Part shown: positions 9,432-22,500 of the stretch, piece after piece
How the letters are laid out: each line of letters starts with the position of its first letter
How positions within the stretch are numbered: position 1 is the first letter of the stretch
Made by a program: the position numbers and the translations under genes
Source of the DNA: Actinernus sp. WN-2022
Taxonomy: Eukaryota > Cnidaria > Anthozoa > Actiniaria > Actinernidae
Assembly (NCBI GenBank): GCA_030867875.1
Contig: JAOWCC010000577.1
Coordinates: 1,690,660-1,754,659, forward strand
DNA: 64,000 bases
Direction of reading: 5' to 3'
Notes under the pieces: model-generated
What the model was told of the DNA's origin: nothing
The model's database searches: none
What the model saw: only the letters and a program-made list of their open reading frames with translations

Positions 9432-12400
9432 ATGTCTTTGGAGAAGAATAAGAGAATTCGTGGAGGCCATCGAGCCTACTCAACGAACACAATTCAAAGT
9501 GTGAACGAAGTCCTGAATGAATACCAGAATTCAGCGACTGAAAGAGAACGACTAAATGGATTCAAGATAACTCTTGCTGAGAAAATGAATCTCTAAGGAA
9601 GCTGGATGATGTTATTCTAGCCGAAGTCGAAGATGCAAACATCAACACGGAGGTATTCGAGGCCAGCGAATTTGGTGAGTCCATAACACGAAGCCTTGTT
9701 AAGATCGATTTTGCTTTGAATCGGTGTGGGAATGCTTCCAAACGCAAATACTGCAAATAGTACCATGAATGCGATTAGTCAGCAAAGCGAAGGTATGCAG
9801 GTTCATTCAAAACCGAAGGCAAGATTACCAAAATTGACATTAAAGGAGTTTTCGGGTAAATCAAGTGAATGGCAGCCATTTTGGGACAGTTTCTCAGCAG
9901 CGGTGCACGAAAATGCCGACGTGTCAAAGGTCGTCAAGTTTAATTATTTGAAAAGCCTGTTGAAAGGCCCAGCTGCATCGGCGATTGAAGGATTCGCACT
10001 TACTGCGGAAAATTATGATGCTGCACTCGAATTGTTAAAGGATAGATTTGCAAAACCCCAAATTATTGTGTCAAGTCACATGGAGGCTCTGTTGAATCAA
10101 GAAGCAGTGGTGAATGTGGCAGATATTGTAAAGATTCGTCAGTTGTACGACACAGTTGAAACCCATCTTAGAAGCTTACAGAATCTTGGTATTTCATCAG
10201 AATCTTATGGTAGCCTGTTGGTCCCAGTCATTTTGGCAAAAATACCTGAAGAAATGAGGTTACTGATCAGCAGGAAATTTGAGAAAGATAAATGGAATGT
10301 CAGTGAAGTGTTATCAGCACTCAAAGTCGAATTAGAAGCAAGAGAAAGATGTGCATTCATGAGCACACCCTCATCTGCCTCTTCAAAAGGAGATGGCATG
10401 CGAAATAAAGGAAAATCTCCAACTACAGTATCTACTTTGTATACTGGCAAGGGAAACCAATCAGGCCCTCGTTGTAGCTTTTGTAATCAACAACATGCAT
10501 CAATTAAATGCAGTATGATGTGGCAGCCCGGAGAACAATTCTAAGAAAAAAGGGCAAGTGTTTTTCATGTCTGAGGTCTGGGCATATTGTGAAGAATTGT
10601 AAATCAAAGTTTACATGCTTCAAATGTGGTGAACGACATCATACAGCCTTGTGTGAAAGGGATAAGCAAGGTGGCAATAGTGTAGCTGAGGATCACAAGG
10701 AGGAACCATCAAAGGATGTAGAGCCAACATCCACAATGTGTATTAATGGTAACACATCTGTCCTTCTACAGACTTCACAAGCCTTGGTTGGTAAACCTGG
10801 TGGCCCACAGAAAAAGGTAAAGACCAGAATTATGTTTGATTCTTGTAGTCAACGCTCGTATGTCACACATCAACTGAGCAGCACGCTGAAATTGCCTTTA
10901 ATTGGCTCCAATAACTTGTTAATAAAAACATTTGGTGACGAATCACCAAGATTAACATCATGTGATCTGGTTCAGTTGTCCATAACAAGCGTTGATGGAA
11001 TGGAACTTTATCTAAATGCTTATAGTGTACCCACTATTTGTAGCCCTCTCAGTAACCAATCAGTAGATCTAGCAGTGCACAAGTACCCTTACCTGCAAGG
11101 TATAGATTTGGCTGATGTACCTGAGTCAGGTGAAGTTCAAGTTGATGTATTGATAGGAGCAGATTATTACTGGAACTTTATCACTAGTGTAGCCAGAAGG
11201 GGTGAGGGTCAGGGTCCAGTTGCTATACTTTCCAGGCTTGGCTGGGCACTGTCAGGCCCAGTTATTGTGAACTGTCAGTACAAACCAGAATGCTTGGTTA
11301 CTAGTAACCTGAATTCAACTCATGTGCTAAAGGTTGAGGCTTCGCCAGTGAAATTGAATGATAAAATGGTTGAAATCAGGGAACAGCTGACCAAATTCTG
11401 GGATTTAGAGACACTGGGTATTCGTAAGGATGAAACCTCCGTCTATGATAAGTTCACCCAAGAAGTGCAGTTCGATAGGAAGAGGTATGAGGCAAAGCTT
11501 CCATTCAAGGAAGATCACCCAGTACTGCCTGATAATCATTCAGCTTGTGTGAAGAGATTAGGGTCATTGCTCCACCGCCTCCAGACTAAACCAGATATCC
11601 TTCAGGAATACAATAAGATCATTAAGGATCAGCTTAATGCAGGAATTGTAGAGTATGTGCAAGAGGATGAATCACCTCCAGTGGGAAATATCCACTATTT
11701 ACCCCACAGAGAAGTAGTACGTATGGATAAGGAGGGCACAACTAAGATTAGAGTTGTTTACGATGCATCAGCTAGAAGTGCTGGTCCCAGCCTGAATGAC
11801 TGCCTGTATGCGGGACCTTCACTTACCCCCTTGATATTTGATATTCTGATTCGCTTTCGACTGAACAACTGATGTAGCAGTGGTCGCAGACATAGAGAAG
11901 GCATTTTTGAACATTTCAGTTGCACCAGAACATCGTAATTACTTACGTTTCCTGTGGGTGGATGATCCTTTCAGTGAAAGTTCAAGGATCGAATCAATGC
12001 GATTCGCTCGTGTTGTTTTTGGTGTTACGTCTAGTCCATTCATGCTTAATGCTACTATACACTACCACATGAGTCATTATGCAGCAACTGATCCAGAGTT
12101 TGTGATGGAAGTACTGAGATCTCTCTATGTTGACGATTATGTATCTGGTTCAAGCAGTACATCTTCTACATTTGAATTGTCCAAGAAAGTAAAGTTGCGC
12201 CTTGCTGAAGGCGGACTTAACATGCGGAAGTGGATCAGTAATTCAGAAGAGCTGATGAAAATGATGCAGAATAGCCCAGAGTTTCCAGAATCCACACCCT
12301 GTCAAAGCCAGCAAGGTCTTATTGCTGAAGAAGATCAAGGATATACCCAATCTGTGTTGTCACAGGGAAGTGGAACAAGTCCAAGAGTATTGGGACAGAT

Positions 12401-14840
12401 ATGGGATAATCGCAGTGATGAATTAAAGTTTGATTTTTCTAGAGTTCTGGCAGATGCTGAAGTAGAAGCTCTCACAAAACGAGTTGTTCTAAGTGTCACA
12501 GCAAGATTCTTTGACCCATTGGGTCTTATATCTCCAATTGTTTTATTGTTCAAGTTGCTGTTCCAAAGGTTGTGCAAGAAGAGTATGGACTGGGACAGTC
12601 AACTAGATGAGACCCTGTGTATTGAGTGGAGATCAATGATGAGTGGGCTAAAGGAAGTCAGAAGCATCCCCCTTGACAGGTGTTATTGCCCAGAACTGTT
12701 CCATGATGATATCAAGTCGATTGAGCTACACGTGTTTGGTGATGCATCAGAAACTGCGTATAGATCGTGCGTTTACCTGCGTTGTAAGCATAGCTCTGGT
12801 GTTCACTGCAACCTGATTGCGTCGAAGACAAGAGTGTCGCCAATGTCGAAGCAAACGGTTCCTCGTCTTGAATTACTCTCATGTCTGGTGTCAGTGAGGC
12901 TGGCTCAGAGTGTAATGAAGGCACTTCAAGATGGATTGGAGATCGATTATGTGTTCTACTGGTCAGATTCCACAGTTGCTTTGAGCTGGGTCAGAGGTAT
13001 CACCAAGGAGTACAAGCAGTTCGTGCAGAACAGAGTGATTGAGATCAGAAAGCTTGCGCCAATTGAATCATGGAGATATTGTCCCACTCAGGAAAATCCA
13101 GCTGACATTACGTCTCGAGGAGCGACGGCAGCAGAATTAGTGGCCAACGAGAAATGGTGGCATGGTTCAAGCTTCCTACTAGAACCTGAAGAAGGGTGGC
13201 CAAACCAGCCCTTAACTGTTCCGACTCATGAAGTTAATCGACAGCTTAAGTCTGAACAACTGGATATTGATGTAAACGTCTCAGCTATCAGTGCTATCAC
13301 CAAGCAAGAGTCAAATCTGGAAGAGGTGACAAGGGCGACAAGCTTCAGCAGCCTAATAACTCTTTTGAGGGTTACTGCTTATGTGTTACGCTTCATACAC
13401 AACCTGAGACACCGTCTGAAAAAATCCAATCCAAGGAAGGGCGAACTCACTACAGAAGACGTATGTGCTGCAGAACGAGTGTGGATAAAGCACCTACAAG
13501 CTCCAATGTCGAGAAAGGAGAAGTTTAACCAAGTGGAACTGTCACTGAGATTGTTCAAGGATGCGCATGGAGTCCTACGTTGTCATGGTCGAATTGATAA
13601 TGCACCCTTGCCTTACGATTCGAAGTTTCCAGTTCTTCTCCCTGGGGAACATAACTTCACGCGCTTGGTCATCTTGCAGTACCACAAGGATGTTATGCAT
13701 GACGGAGTTCGAGAGACCTTAACGCACCTACGATCAAGATTTTGGATTTGCAAGGGGAGACAAGTGGTGAAACGGATCCTATCTAGCTGCACCGTTTGCA
13801 AGAAGTTGGAGGGGAAGTGTTATGGAACGCCTATAGCTCCTCCGCTACCGGACTTTCGTTTAAGCGATGACTTCGCTTTCACCAATATTGGAGTGGACTA
13901 TGCAGGCCCATTGTTCGTGAAGGACATTTACTCTCAAACAGGCGATATGCATAAGGTGTTTATTGTGTTGTATACCTGTGCGAGCAGTAGAGCAGTACAC
14001 TTTGATCTGGCTCCAGATGCTAGTTCCAGTGCATTTATTCGGAGTTTTAGACGCTTCATTGGCCGACGAGGAGTTCCAGCGTTTGTGCTGTCTGACAACG
14101 GCAAAACGTTCAAGAGTGCCGAGGTACAAAAATACATGACGACAAGAGGTATTAAATGGCGGTATAATGTAGAGAGTTCTCCGTGGTGGGGCGGTTTTCT
14201 TGAGCGCTTAGTAAGGTCCGTTAAGAGATGTCTGAAGAAGACTTTGGCTACAGCCAAATTAACCTTCGAGGAGTTGCTGACCTTGTTAATTCAAGTAGAA
14301 GGAGTTCTCAATTCCCGTCCACTGACGTACGTTTACGAAGATGGCGAAGAACCGTTGACTCCATCACATCTTGTCCTAGGAAGACGATTGCTGTCGACGC
14401 CAAAAGAATCACCAGCAAAGGAATTCACCCAATCGGAAAGCCGCCAAGGAATGTTGAGACGAGAACGATACCTACAAACGGTCGTTTCGCATTTTTGGAA
14501 ACGTTGGCAACTTGAATACCTCACACAGCTCCGAGAACATCATCGTTCACGTCGTAAGGATGGTCCTGTAATTTGTGTAGCAGACGTAGTCTGTGTACAA
14601 AAAGACAAGGTGAAAAGACTAAATTGGAGTATGGCCAGAGTTGAACGCCTGCTGACGGGAAGAGATGGGAAGGTGCATGTCGCTGTAGTCCGTGTTCACA
14701 ACAAGCAGGGAAAGCCGATCGAGATGAGACGACCGATACAGAGACTGTTCCCCTTTGAACTGAAGTCAGATGAGATGAAGAGAGCAGACGTACCTATAAC
14801 ATTTGTTAAGCATGCTGAACATGAGAACATTATAACGTGA
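9432..14840 (+). pseudogene. BEL/Pao gag-pol polyprotein, frameshifted
   Basis: One original reading frame for gag, protease, reverse transcriptase, RNase H and integrase. It starts MSLEKNKRIRG at 9432. Recognised in order: gag of the DUF1759 type (about 9820-10350), two CCHC-like knuckles (CFSCLRSGHIVKNC, CFKCGERHHTALC, 10560-10665), aspartic protease with DSCSQ (about 10840), reverse transcriptase (VVYDASA at 11755; YVDD at 12127-12138), RNase H-like segment (HVFGDASE; YWSDSTVALSW), integrase zinc domain and catalytic core (HDGVRETLTHLRSRFW; GVDYAGP; SDNGKTF), and the C-terminal DUF5641-like tail. Breaks: stop at 9594-9596, a frame change near 9720-9750, another near 10510-10545, and a third at about 11870. 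The integrase end is intact to the stop at 14838. Confidence 0.93.
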
Positions 14841-14896
14841 AACTGTCATTAGTCGTATCATTAATTGACAACCCCTTGTCAATCAAGGGGGGAGTG

Positions 14897-15097
14897 TGTT
14901 GTAAACAATGTTGCAGGAAAAGTCACGTGACACTAGACCGCATGGTCAGTGACGTCAGAGATCTCGAGTTCAGATTCGTGAGAGAGGGAAGACGGAATTT
15001 CTCACGACTTAGAGTCAGAGTTATAGTTTTGTATTGTTGAGTACGGAATCACATTAAAAAACCAGTTTATTATTGAGTACAGATTCAGATTATTACA
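14897..15097 (+). repeat. 3' LTR of the BEL/Pao element
   Basis: 201 bp, begins TGTTGTAAAC and ends ATTACA; TGACGTCA at 14950-14957. Preceded by a G-rich polypurine tract. Confidence 0.95.
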
Positions 15098-15237
15098 ACC
15101 CTAGTGCTAGGGTAACCCTAGTACGAGGGTATTAAACCCTCCTATTATGTATAAAACACCCCTTAATACTTAACAAAATAAATGTATACAACATACTACA
15201 TGTACAACATACATATACAACACAGTCTAAAACTTAC

Positions 15238-15340
15238 CAGGAAAGAGAGCTTGAAGCTTTTCGCTTATACCTTTGTACGATACTTTCCTTTCGACGAGCT
15301 CTCGAATAAAGTGTTCACTCACAAGTTCGTCGAGATTCAT
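15238..15340 (-). CDS. candidate first coding exon of a host or transposon gene
   Basis: Minus-strand ATG at 15340 opens 34 codons (MNLDELVSEHFIRELVERK...) with a strict donor, G|GTAAGT, at 15237-15232. The peptide is a soluble helical segment that looks like a helix-turn-helix start (VSYKGISEKLQALFPG), a type often found at the head of DDE/rve integrase-like proteins; that resemblance is from memory and not tested. The next exon would lie at lower coordinates. The BEL element at 9209-15097 would then sit in the intron. No downstream exon could be identified. Confidence 0.4.
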
Positions 15341-15429
15341 TTTGAGGAGAATACAGATTTATACAGGTGCGATCTTTTTCAAAATGACCGACAGTTTCCG
15401 CAAATACTTCCTGAAACCGAGGCTCAATA

Positions 15430-15925
15430 ACTTGATGGAATCGAGGCTACAGCCATGGAATCGAGGCCACATAATTACAGAATGCAAAACACAGAATCGC
15501 GCAAGGCACTATAGTTACGGAATCGCAAAATACAGAAAACATCCATGGAATCGAGGCAACATAAGTACAGAATGCCAAATACAGAAAACAGCCATGGAAT
15601 CGAGGCAACATAAGTACAGAATGCCAAATACAGAAAAATAGCCATGGAATCGAGGCAACATAATTACAGAATGCAAAACACAGAACCAGCCATGGAATCG
15701 AGGCAACATAATTACAGGATGCAAAACACAGAATCGCGCGAAGCAATATAGTTACAGAATCGCAAAATACAGAAAACAACCATGGAATCCAGGCAACATG
15801 CATAAGTACAGAATGCCAAATACAGAACCAGCCATGAAATCGAGGCAACATAAGTACAGAATGCCAAATATAGAAAACAGCCATGGAACCGAGGCCACTT
15901 AATTAGAGAACGCAAAATGCAGAAT
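15430..15925. repeat. irregular minisatellite, about 48-bp units
   Basis: CCATGGAATCGAGGCAACAT followed by AAGTACAGAATGCCAAATAC recurs about nine times; some units carry an extra CGCGCAAGGCACTATAGTTAC block. All same-strand. ORFs through it on the minus strand are translation of the repeat. Confidence 0.9.
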
Positions 15926-16088
15926 ACGGAATTGCAGAATACAAATCAGTGTCATGTACGGCCACTAGTTAGAGTGGAATAACTAAATCTATTTTGAGAA
16001 TTCCGGATGAAACTTTAGAATTACTAAACTAATTTTTTGAAAAACAGTCTGAAAGTTAGGAATTAAGAATAAAATCTTAGAATTTTGA

Positions 16089-16740
16089 AATGGCCACGTG
16101 GTACACTCATCCGATCGAAAGAAGATTGGGCCAGTGATCGCCCGATTCGATAAGTATTTTCTTCCAAAGAAGAATGTGCCAATGGAACGTTTACACTTTA
16201 ATCGTTGTTCGCAAAAGGAAGGCGAATCGTTCAACTCGTACCTGACGACGCTTCTTCGTCTCGCTAGCACATGCAAATTCAACGACTTGGATGACATGCT
16301 ACGCGACCGGATCTTGTTTGGTATACGGGATTCTAAGGTTAGGGAGCGTCTTTTGCGTATCCCAGATCTTACTTTGCAGAAGACTGTGGATCTATGTTTG
16401 GCGTCAGAACAATCTCTGGTCAACATCAAGTACATCGATGAGGGTATATCTCCTGAGGCCCTGCACCTGTTGAGTGGAGCCAATAAGAAGGAATATAAAT
16501 CGAAGAGTAGTTATCAAGGCGAGAGTGCTACTGAGACTTCTTCGGGAGCTAAAACGGCTTGGCAGAAACGTGAGAAATACTGTAAATTTTGCGGTTACCC
16601 GCACGTTTTTGGTAAAAAGTTCTGTCGGGCGTTGGGTAAGACATGCAACTTGTGTGGAAAGCTTGACCATTTTCGCGTATTCCACGAGACTATGGACGCC
16701 CGTAAACAAACCAACATCCAACAAGTCTTTATTCATACTC
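16089..16740 (+). pseudogene. Ty3/gypsy gag remnant with zinc knuckle
   Basis: Encodes a capsid-type gag segment (FLPKKNVPMERLHFNRC, then GESFNSYLTTLLRLA) and a nucleocapsid with CKFCGYPHVFGKKFC and CNLCGKLDHFRVFH. The N-terminal part of gag and the 5' LTR are missing; the frame is closed by a TGA shortly upstream of 16089. The pol part of the same type of element resumes at 19584, so the two pieces probably belong to one copy split by later insertions. Confidence 0.8.
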
Positions 16741-16774
16741 TGTCTTGTATTTACATGGAGTGTAGTAAATGTAA

Positions 16775-17234
16775 TGCACCTATCAATGTCAACCCCCAGG
16801 GGGGGGGGGAGGCCGGGCAGATGTGGGGCATTTGACTTTTTGGGATAATTTTTGGTCAAAATCCCCACCCTGGGGACTAAATTCTGAGTCAAAACGGATC
16901 AAATCCCCTAACCTTGTATGAAATTGATTTACACAAATTCAAGAAGTATTTGGAATGATCTATAGTAAATAGGAATGAAGCGTTGAAGTATATGAAATTA
17001 ATTTATATTTTTAATGTGAACTGGACGGTAAACCTACCTTTTAGACGAATCCAAAATGGGCAACAAACATGACACACCGATATTTAGTACCAGTCCCTCT
17101 CTTTCAAAAGTCAAATGTCCCCACCCTGGGGTCCAGGCTCCTGTTCAAATTCCCCAGGGTGGGGACACCAAGAACGGTCAAATGCCCCACATCTGCCCGG
17201 CCTCCCCCCCTTGAGGTTGACATTGATAGGTGCA
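16775..17234. mobile_element. MITE with about 55-bp terminal inverted repeats and TAA target duplication
   Basis: Left end TGCACCTATCAATGTCAACC and right end are inverted copies, extending through AGGCCGGGCAGATGTGGGGC with a G8-10 tract. TAA flanks both sides (16772-16774 and 17235-17237). 460 bp with no coding. A 3-bp TAA duplication fits PIF/Harbinger-type elements, but the family is not certain. Confidence 0.75.
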
Positions 17235-17239
17235 TAATT

Positions 17240-19550
17240 GCCATAGTTGGAGTATTGGGATACCAGAAGTAGCTTAGAAGAAAAAATAATAATCGAGTCT
17301 GGTATCCCGAAATATATTTTTATAGACATTATAATATGGATCAAACCAATAACGAAAAAAAGAAAGAAAACATAAAAAATATATATATATAACATACAAC
17401 ACAATTGTATATTATCACACGATATCAATAACACTAAACACTAAATGACGATGAAACTACACACAGGTAGCTTGGGGAGGAGGGTATGGAGATGCAAATT
17501 ATTACAAGATTTAGAAGAGAAGATGGATATAAGAAAAACAAATTGAAATTAGTAGTTCTCTATGAGCTGTTTTTTGAGTCTAGATTTGAAGAGTTTCCTT
17601 GACTGAATTGTCCTACTTTCTTCGGAAAGTGAGTTCCAGATTACAGCACCTTTATATCTTAAACTGAATTTACCGTAGTTTGTTCGAACAGTTGGTATAA
17701 AATATGTTGATTTTGAAGCTAATCTAGTATTATGCTCATGAATTCTATTGACTGGAGTGAAGAATTCCGAGAAAGAAGTTGGAATATTATTATTATGGAA
17801 ATCAAACATAAACATAACTGAAAGCAAGAATATCAGATCTTCTAGCTTTAAAATGTTTAATTTCTTGAAAAGGGGGCTTGTATGTGCATCAAACTTTGAA
17901 AATGTAATAATACGAATGGATTTCTTTTGAATAATAGATAGCTTTTGTAGTGATGTTGGGTAAGTGTTTCCCCATGCAAGTAGACCATACGTAAGGAAGG
18001 GATATACTATTGTATAATAAAGTTTGATCAGGACACTCAAATTCACATAGTGTCATATCTTGGAGAGGATTCCTATACCTCTAGAGACTTTTTTTAGTAT
18101 TTCCTGAGTTTGATATTTCCAGGATAGATTACAATCAATTAGCACACCTAAGTATCTAACACTCGGTTTTTGTTTTAGGCATTTTTGATTAATAGACAAC
18201 AGAATGGGAAAAGCTTTCTTTTGTACGGGATGGAATATCAAAAAAATTGATTTATCTACATTCAGAGATAATCGGTTTGTATTAAGCCACTCGCTGACTT
18301 TGTTAAGAGTTTCATTGGCTGTAATTTCTAGAGAATTAAGATCTTTATTGGAAAAAAATAATATTTGAATCATCTGCAAACAAGTGGAAATCACCAGATT
18401 TAGAACAAGTTATGAAATCATTGATATATATAAGAAATAATATTGGACCGAGAACTGATCCTTATTGGACCGAGAACTGATCCTTAAGGGACCCCACAAC
18501 TAATTGCTTTGTATCCTGAAATAGAATTACCAATTGATACAAATTGTTTTCTATTTGATAAATATAATGAGAACCAAGCATTTGGAAGTCCTCTAATTCC
18601 ATAACATTCAAGTTTTTTAAGAAGAATTTGGTGATCGACAGTATCAGGCTTTACTAAAATCTAGAAATATTCCGCAAGAATAAAAGTTGTTTTCGATTGC
18701 ATTGTTTATCTTATCAAGTATTAGTAAAATGGCATGAATTGTTGAGTGCTTAGGACGAAAACCAAACTGAGAATCACATAACAAATGGTATTTATCAAGA
18801 AAAGCAAGTAGACGTTTGTATACCAGTTTTTCCAGTAATGTTATAGGCCGATAGTTCGATCTTAGCATTTTAGAGCCTGCTTTATCAACTGGAATTATAC
18901 GTGCAACTTTAAATTTCGCAGGGACCATAGCTGATGATAAAGAGGCATTGTAAATTATTTCTAATGGTTTTGATAATACTGACTTTAAAGTTTTAACAAT
19001 TGAGACAGGTATACTGAAAGGACCAGTAGCTTTAGTTTTAGAGAGATTTATAATTTCACTTTGAATTTCATCAGAAGTACAGGGAGACAGGAAAAAACTG
19101 TTAGATATGAAACTTTTAATATAATCAAGTGGTGATCTATTTGTTTGTGGAATAACATTAGCAAGATTTTTTCCTACGTTAGCAAAATAATCATTGAAAG
19201 AATTAGCTATGGCTAAAGGATCGGTTAATTCATTTTGATTCTGGAGTATAATTTTAGATGGAAGTGCAATGTTTTTGACCTTGTTGAGACAATTTGTTTT
19301 ATACCTTTCCAGATATTTTTGATTTCCTTGGAATGTTTACTGAAATAATTATTATAATATGTTTTCTTGCTAAGAGCAATTAAGGATTTTAGGTGATTTC
19401 TATGTATTTTAAATTTTGTAAAGTAATAGGTTTGTTTAGAAGCTATATACTTTTTGTAATAATTATTTTTCTTTTTTATTGATACTAATAAGGCAGGAGT
19501 TATCCAAGGTTTTGAACAGAGTTTAGTGGCTCCACGAAGTAAGTTATGAA
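17240..19550 (-). pseudogene. CR1-like LINE, minus strand, 5'-truncated and frameshifted
   Basis: Reverse transcriptase ORF in several frames, read from high to low coordinates. It starts with the endonuclease-RT linker (KPWITPALL near 19490), then RT: ARIIPVDKAGS and NYRPITLL (18928-18830), QFGFRPKHST, FLDFSKA (about 18650), FADDSN (about 18375). The C-terminal region is LIKLYYTIVYPFLTYG to LKKQLIENY (18046-17549). The endonuclease is absent and there are at least four frameshifts. A 24-bp tandem duplication (TTGGACCGAGAACTGATCCT) lies at about 18442-18487. The segment sits between gag and pol of the gypsy element. Confidence 0.85.
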
Positions 19551-19583
19551 CAGGATGATAATTCAGAAGGACAGATCTTCACC

Positions 19584-22500
19584 ATGGGTAAAGCTTCTGC
19601 TAATAAAGCAATGATAACCCTGCAATTCAAGAATGGCGAAGAAGAGCAGTTTCAAATTGATACCGGTGCAGATCGCACAGTGATGCCGATGCGTGTCTAC
19701 AAACGCGTGACGGGAGATTACAACCTCAAGAATGTTGTTCCTGGGAATGACTTTGTCCGAAATTATGGAGACGAGAAGTTACCAATCTTTGGTACTTCAA
19801 TCGTCCGTGTGTGGAAACGGGATGGGTACTCTGCCCGACTAGAGTGTCACATCATAGAAGGAAACCGTTTCAATACATGTCTACTATGCAAAAGAGCCAG
19901 CGAGGGACTCGCAGACCACAGATCACAGACCAAGATGTAAATCGTCTGAGTTCTGTTGAGGCGTTAGGGCTCACTTCGAGAGCAGAACCCAAGAAGCATC
20001 TGATGGAGATGTACCCAGAAGTGTTCAATAATGAACTAGGTCAGGTGCCGGGAAAGTACCATATTCGCCTTAAAGGAGAGAAGTCTCCAGTAAAGCATGC
20101 TCCTAGGAAGTTGGCGCACGCAATCTGAGAAAAGCTGAAGACTGCGTTGGATGAACTCGTGTACCGAGAAGTAATTGTAAAGGTTGATGAGCCTACAGCT
20201 TGGCTCTCATCGATGTTAGTCCGCCCGAAGAAAAACGGAACGCTGCGAATCTGCCTAGACCCCAAGGATCTGAACGAAGAAATCATGAGGGAGAACTACC
20301 CGTTGCCCACGGTCGAGGCTATTGCATCACTCATGAAGGATGCAAAACGTTTTTCAATTTGTGATGTGCGTGAAGGGTTTTGGCATGTTGAACTGGATGA
20401 TGAGTCATCTCATCTTACTGCGTTTCAGACACCATTTGGACGTTACAGGTGGTGTAGAATGCCTTTCGGTTTAAACTCAGCACCCGAGATCTTCCAGAGA
20501 AAGATGCACGAGCTTATTGAGGGTCTTGAAGGAGTTGAGGTAATGACAGACGACTTTCTTGTCTATGGGAGAGGCGAAACGCAGGAAGCAGCTGACAAAG
20601 ATCATGACAGAAACCTCGTAGCTTTTTTGCAGCGATGTCAAGATTGCACCGTCAAGCTCAACAGTGACAAGCTGATGCTGTGCCTGAAACGAGTTAGATA
20701 TGTTGGCCACATATTTTCAGCAGAAGGAATCTCCGCGGATCCTGAAAAAGTGAAGGCCATTGTTGAGATGCCAGATTCGGTTGATGTCAAAGGTTTGGAG
20801 AGATTTCTGGGTTTGGTAGGCTATCTCGGAAAGTTTCTACCCGGACTATCACACATGACACATCCCTTGTGGGAGCTAAAGGTTAAAGGAGCAAGGTGGG
20901 TTTGGATCCCCCAGCATCAAACAGCGATGAAGGAAATAAAGCAAGCATTAGTAACCACACCTGTGTTGAGGTTCTACAGCCTTAGCGATGATGTAACTCT
21001 GCAATGCGATGCTTCTCAATTCGGTTTGGGTGCTGTCCTACTTCAGAGTTCCCAACCGGTGGCATACGCTTCAAGAGCAATGACTGCAGCAGAGACAAAG
21101 TGGGCCCAGATCGAGAAATAGTGTCTAGCAATCACGTGGGCTTGTGAGAAGTTCGACGACTATCTGTATGGCCGCCATGTGATTCATGTTGAGACAGATC
21201 ACAAGCCATTGGAGGTCATCTTCAAAAAAGCCTTGGACACAGCTCCCCTTAGGCTGCAGAAGTTACTTATGCGTCTTCAACGCTATAATCTTGATGTGTC
21301 ATACAAGAAGGGTGCTGATATGTGTCTCGCAGATCCTCTGAGTCGAGCTAACCTGCCTACAACTAAAGACAACTCAGACATTCATGCTCTCTCTTCTGTT
21401 GATCATCGGACCCTCGTTCCATATCGTCAGTTGGTTGGGAAGATCTCAGTCAAGCATCAGCAGTTGATCCGGTCTGTATACAGCTCCGTGAAACGATCCT
21501 CACAGGATGGCCTGAGTACGCGGTGGTATCACCTACTCTTCGCCCATTCTTTGGTGAACGATCTCATCTGATAGTGCAGGACTCACTCATATTTCGTGGA
21601 CAACAGGTGTACGTCCCAGCTTCCCTTCGCAAGAAATTGATGACACTCGTGCACTCAAGTCATATTGGTATTACTGGCCGCCAGCGCCGAATGGGTTAAG
21701 CACTTTATTGGCCGGGAAGTAGCAAAGAGTTTAAGGACTTTATGAGTAAATGTGACATCTGCATGAAACACCGTGATGCTCAGCAGAAGGAGCCCTTATT
21801 GCTACATGAGGTAGTCAATCGTCCGTGGGCCAAGGTGGGCGTTGACCTTTGCGAGCACGACGGAAGGCAGATTCTTGTTGTTGTTGACTACTATTCCAAC
21901 TACCCGGAAGTCGATCGTCTTCGTACAACGACTTCTAAGGACATCATCAGCTCTTTGTCTATCATTTTCGCACGTCATGGGATTCCTGACGAGGTTATAT
22001 CGGACAACGGCCCTCAATTCTCGTCAATTTGAGAAATTTGCGGCGGAGTGGCAGTTCAAGCACAGTACCTCTTCACCTTACCATGCGCAATCAAATGGCA
22101 AGGTCGAAAACTCAGTTAAGACAATAAAGAGACTCTTCACGAAGGCTAAGGAAGAAGGAATTAATGAAGCCCAGGTTGTACTTGATTTCCGAAACACTCC
22201 AACTGAGGGAATAGGGTCGAGCCCAGCGCAACGTCTAATGGGTCGGCGCTGCAAGACGTTACTCGTGACAACACCTGCTTTGCTCTCACCCAGGTTCAGC
22301 ATGAAGGCTGACGGAGAAGTTCTTCGCGCAAAGAAGGAGCAGTATCGCACCCAGTATGATCTTCACGCGCGACAACTACCTACTCTAAGGAAAGGGATCT
22401 ATGTCAGCATACAATTACCTGAGCAGAAATCGTGGACGTCTGGCGTCTGCACTGGACAGCATGGTCCTCGCTCATACTGGGTTTGTGTCAATGGTAGGAC

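Larger units (their letters stand above)
9209..15097 (+). mobile_element. BEL/Pao LTR retrotransposon with both LTRs
   Basis: LTRs at 9209-9396 and 14897-15097 start TGTTGTAAA and end ATTACA. The element is flanked by the 5-bp direct repeat ACCCT (9204-9208 and 15098-15102). Directly after the 5' LTR is a TGG-starting primer-binding-type sequence (TGGTCCTTCGAGCC, 9397-9410), and a purine tract (AAGGGGGGAG) precedes the 3' LTR. The LTRs differ by only about four substitutions plus a 13-base indel, so insertion was fairly recent. The coding region is of BEL/Pao type but carries several frameshifts. Confidence 0.95.

Noticed and set aside
15447..15915. Minus-strand ORFs with CFLYLAFCTYVASIPW-like repeats
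   Set aside because: Direct translation of the 48-bp minisatellite.
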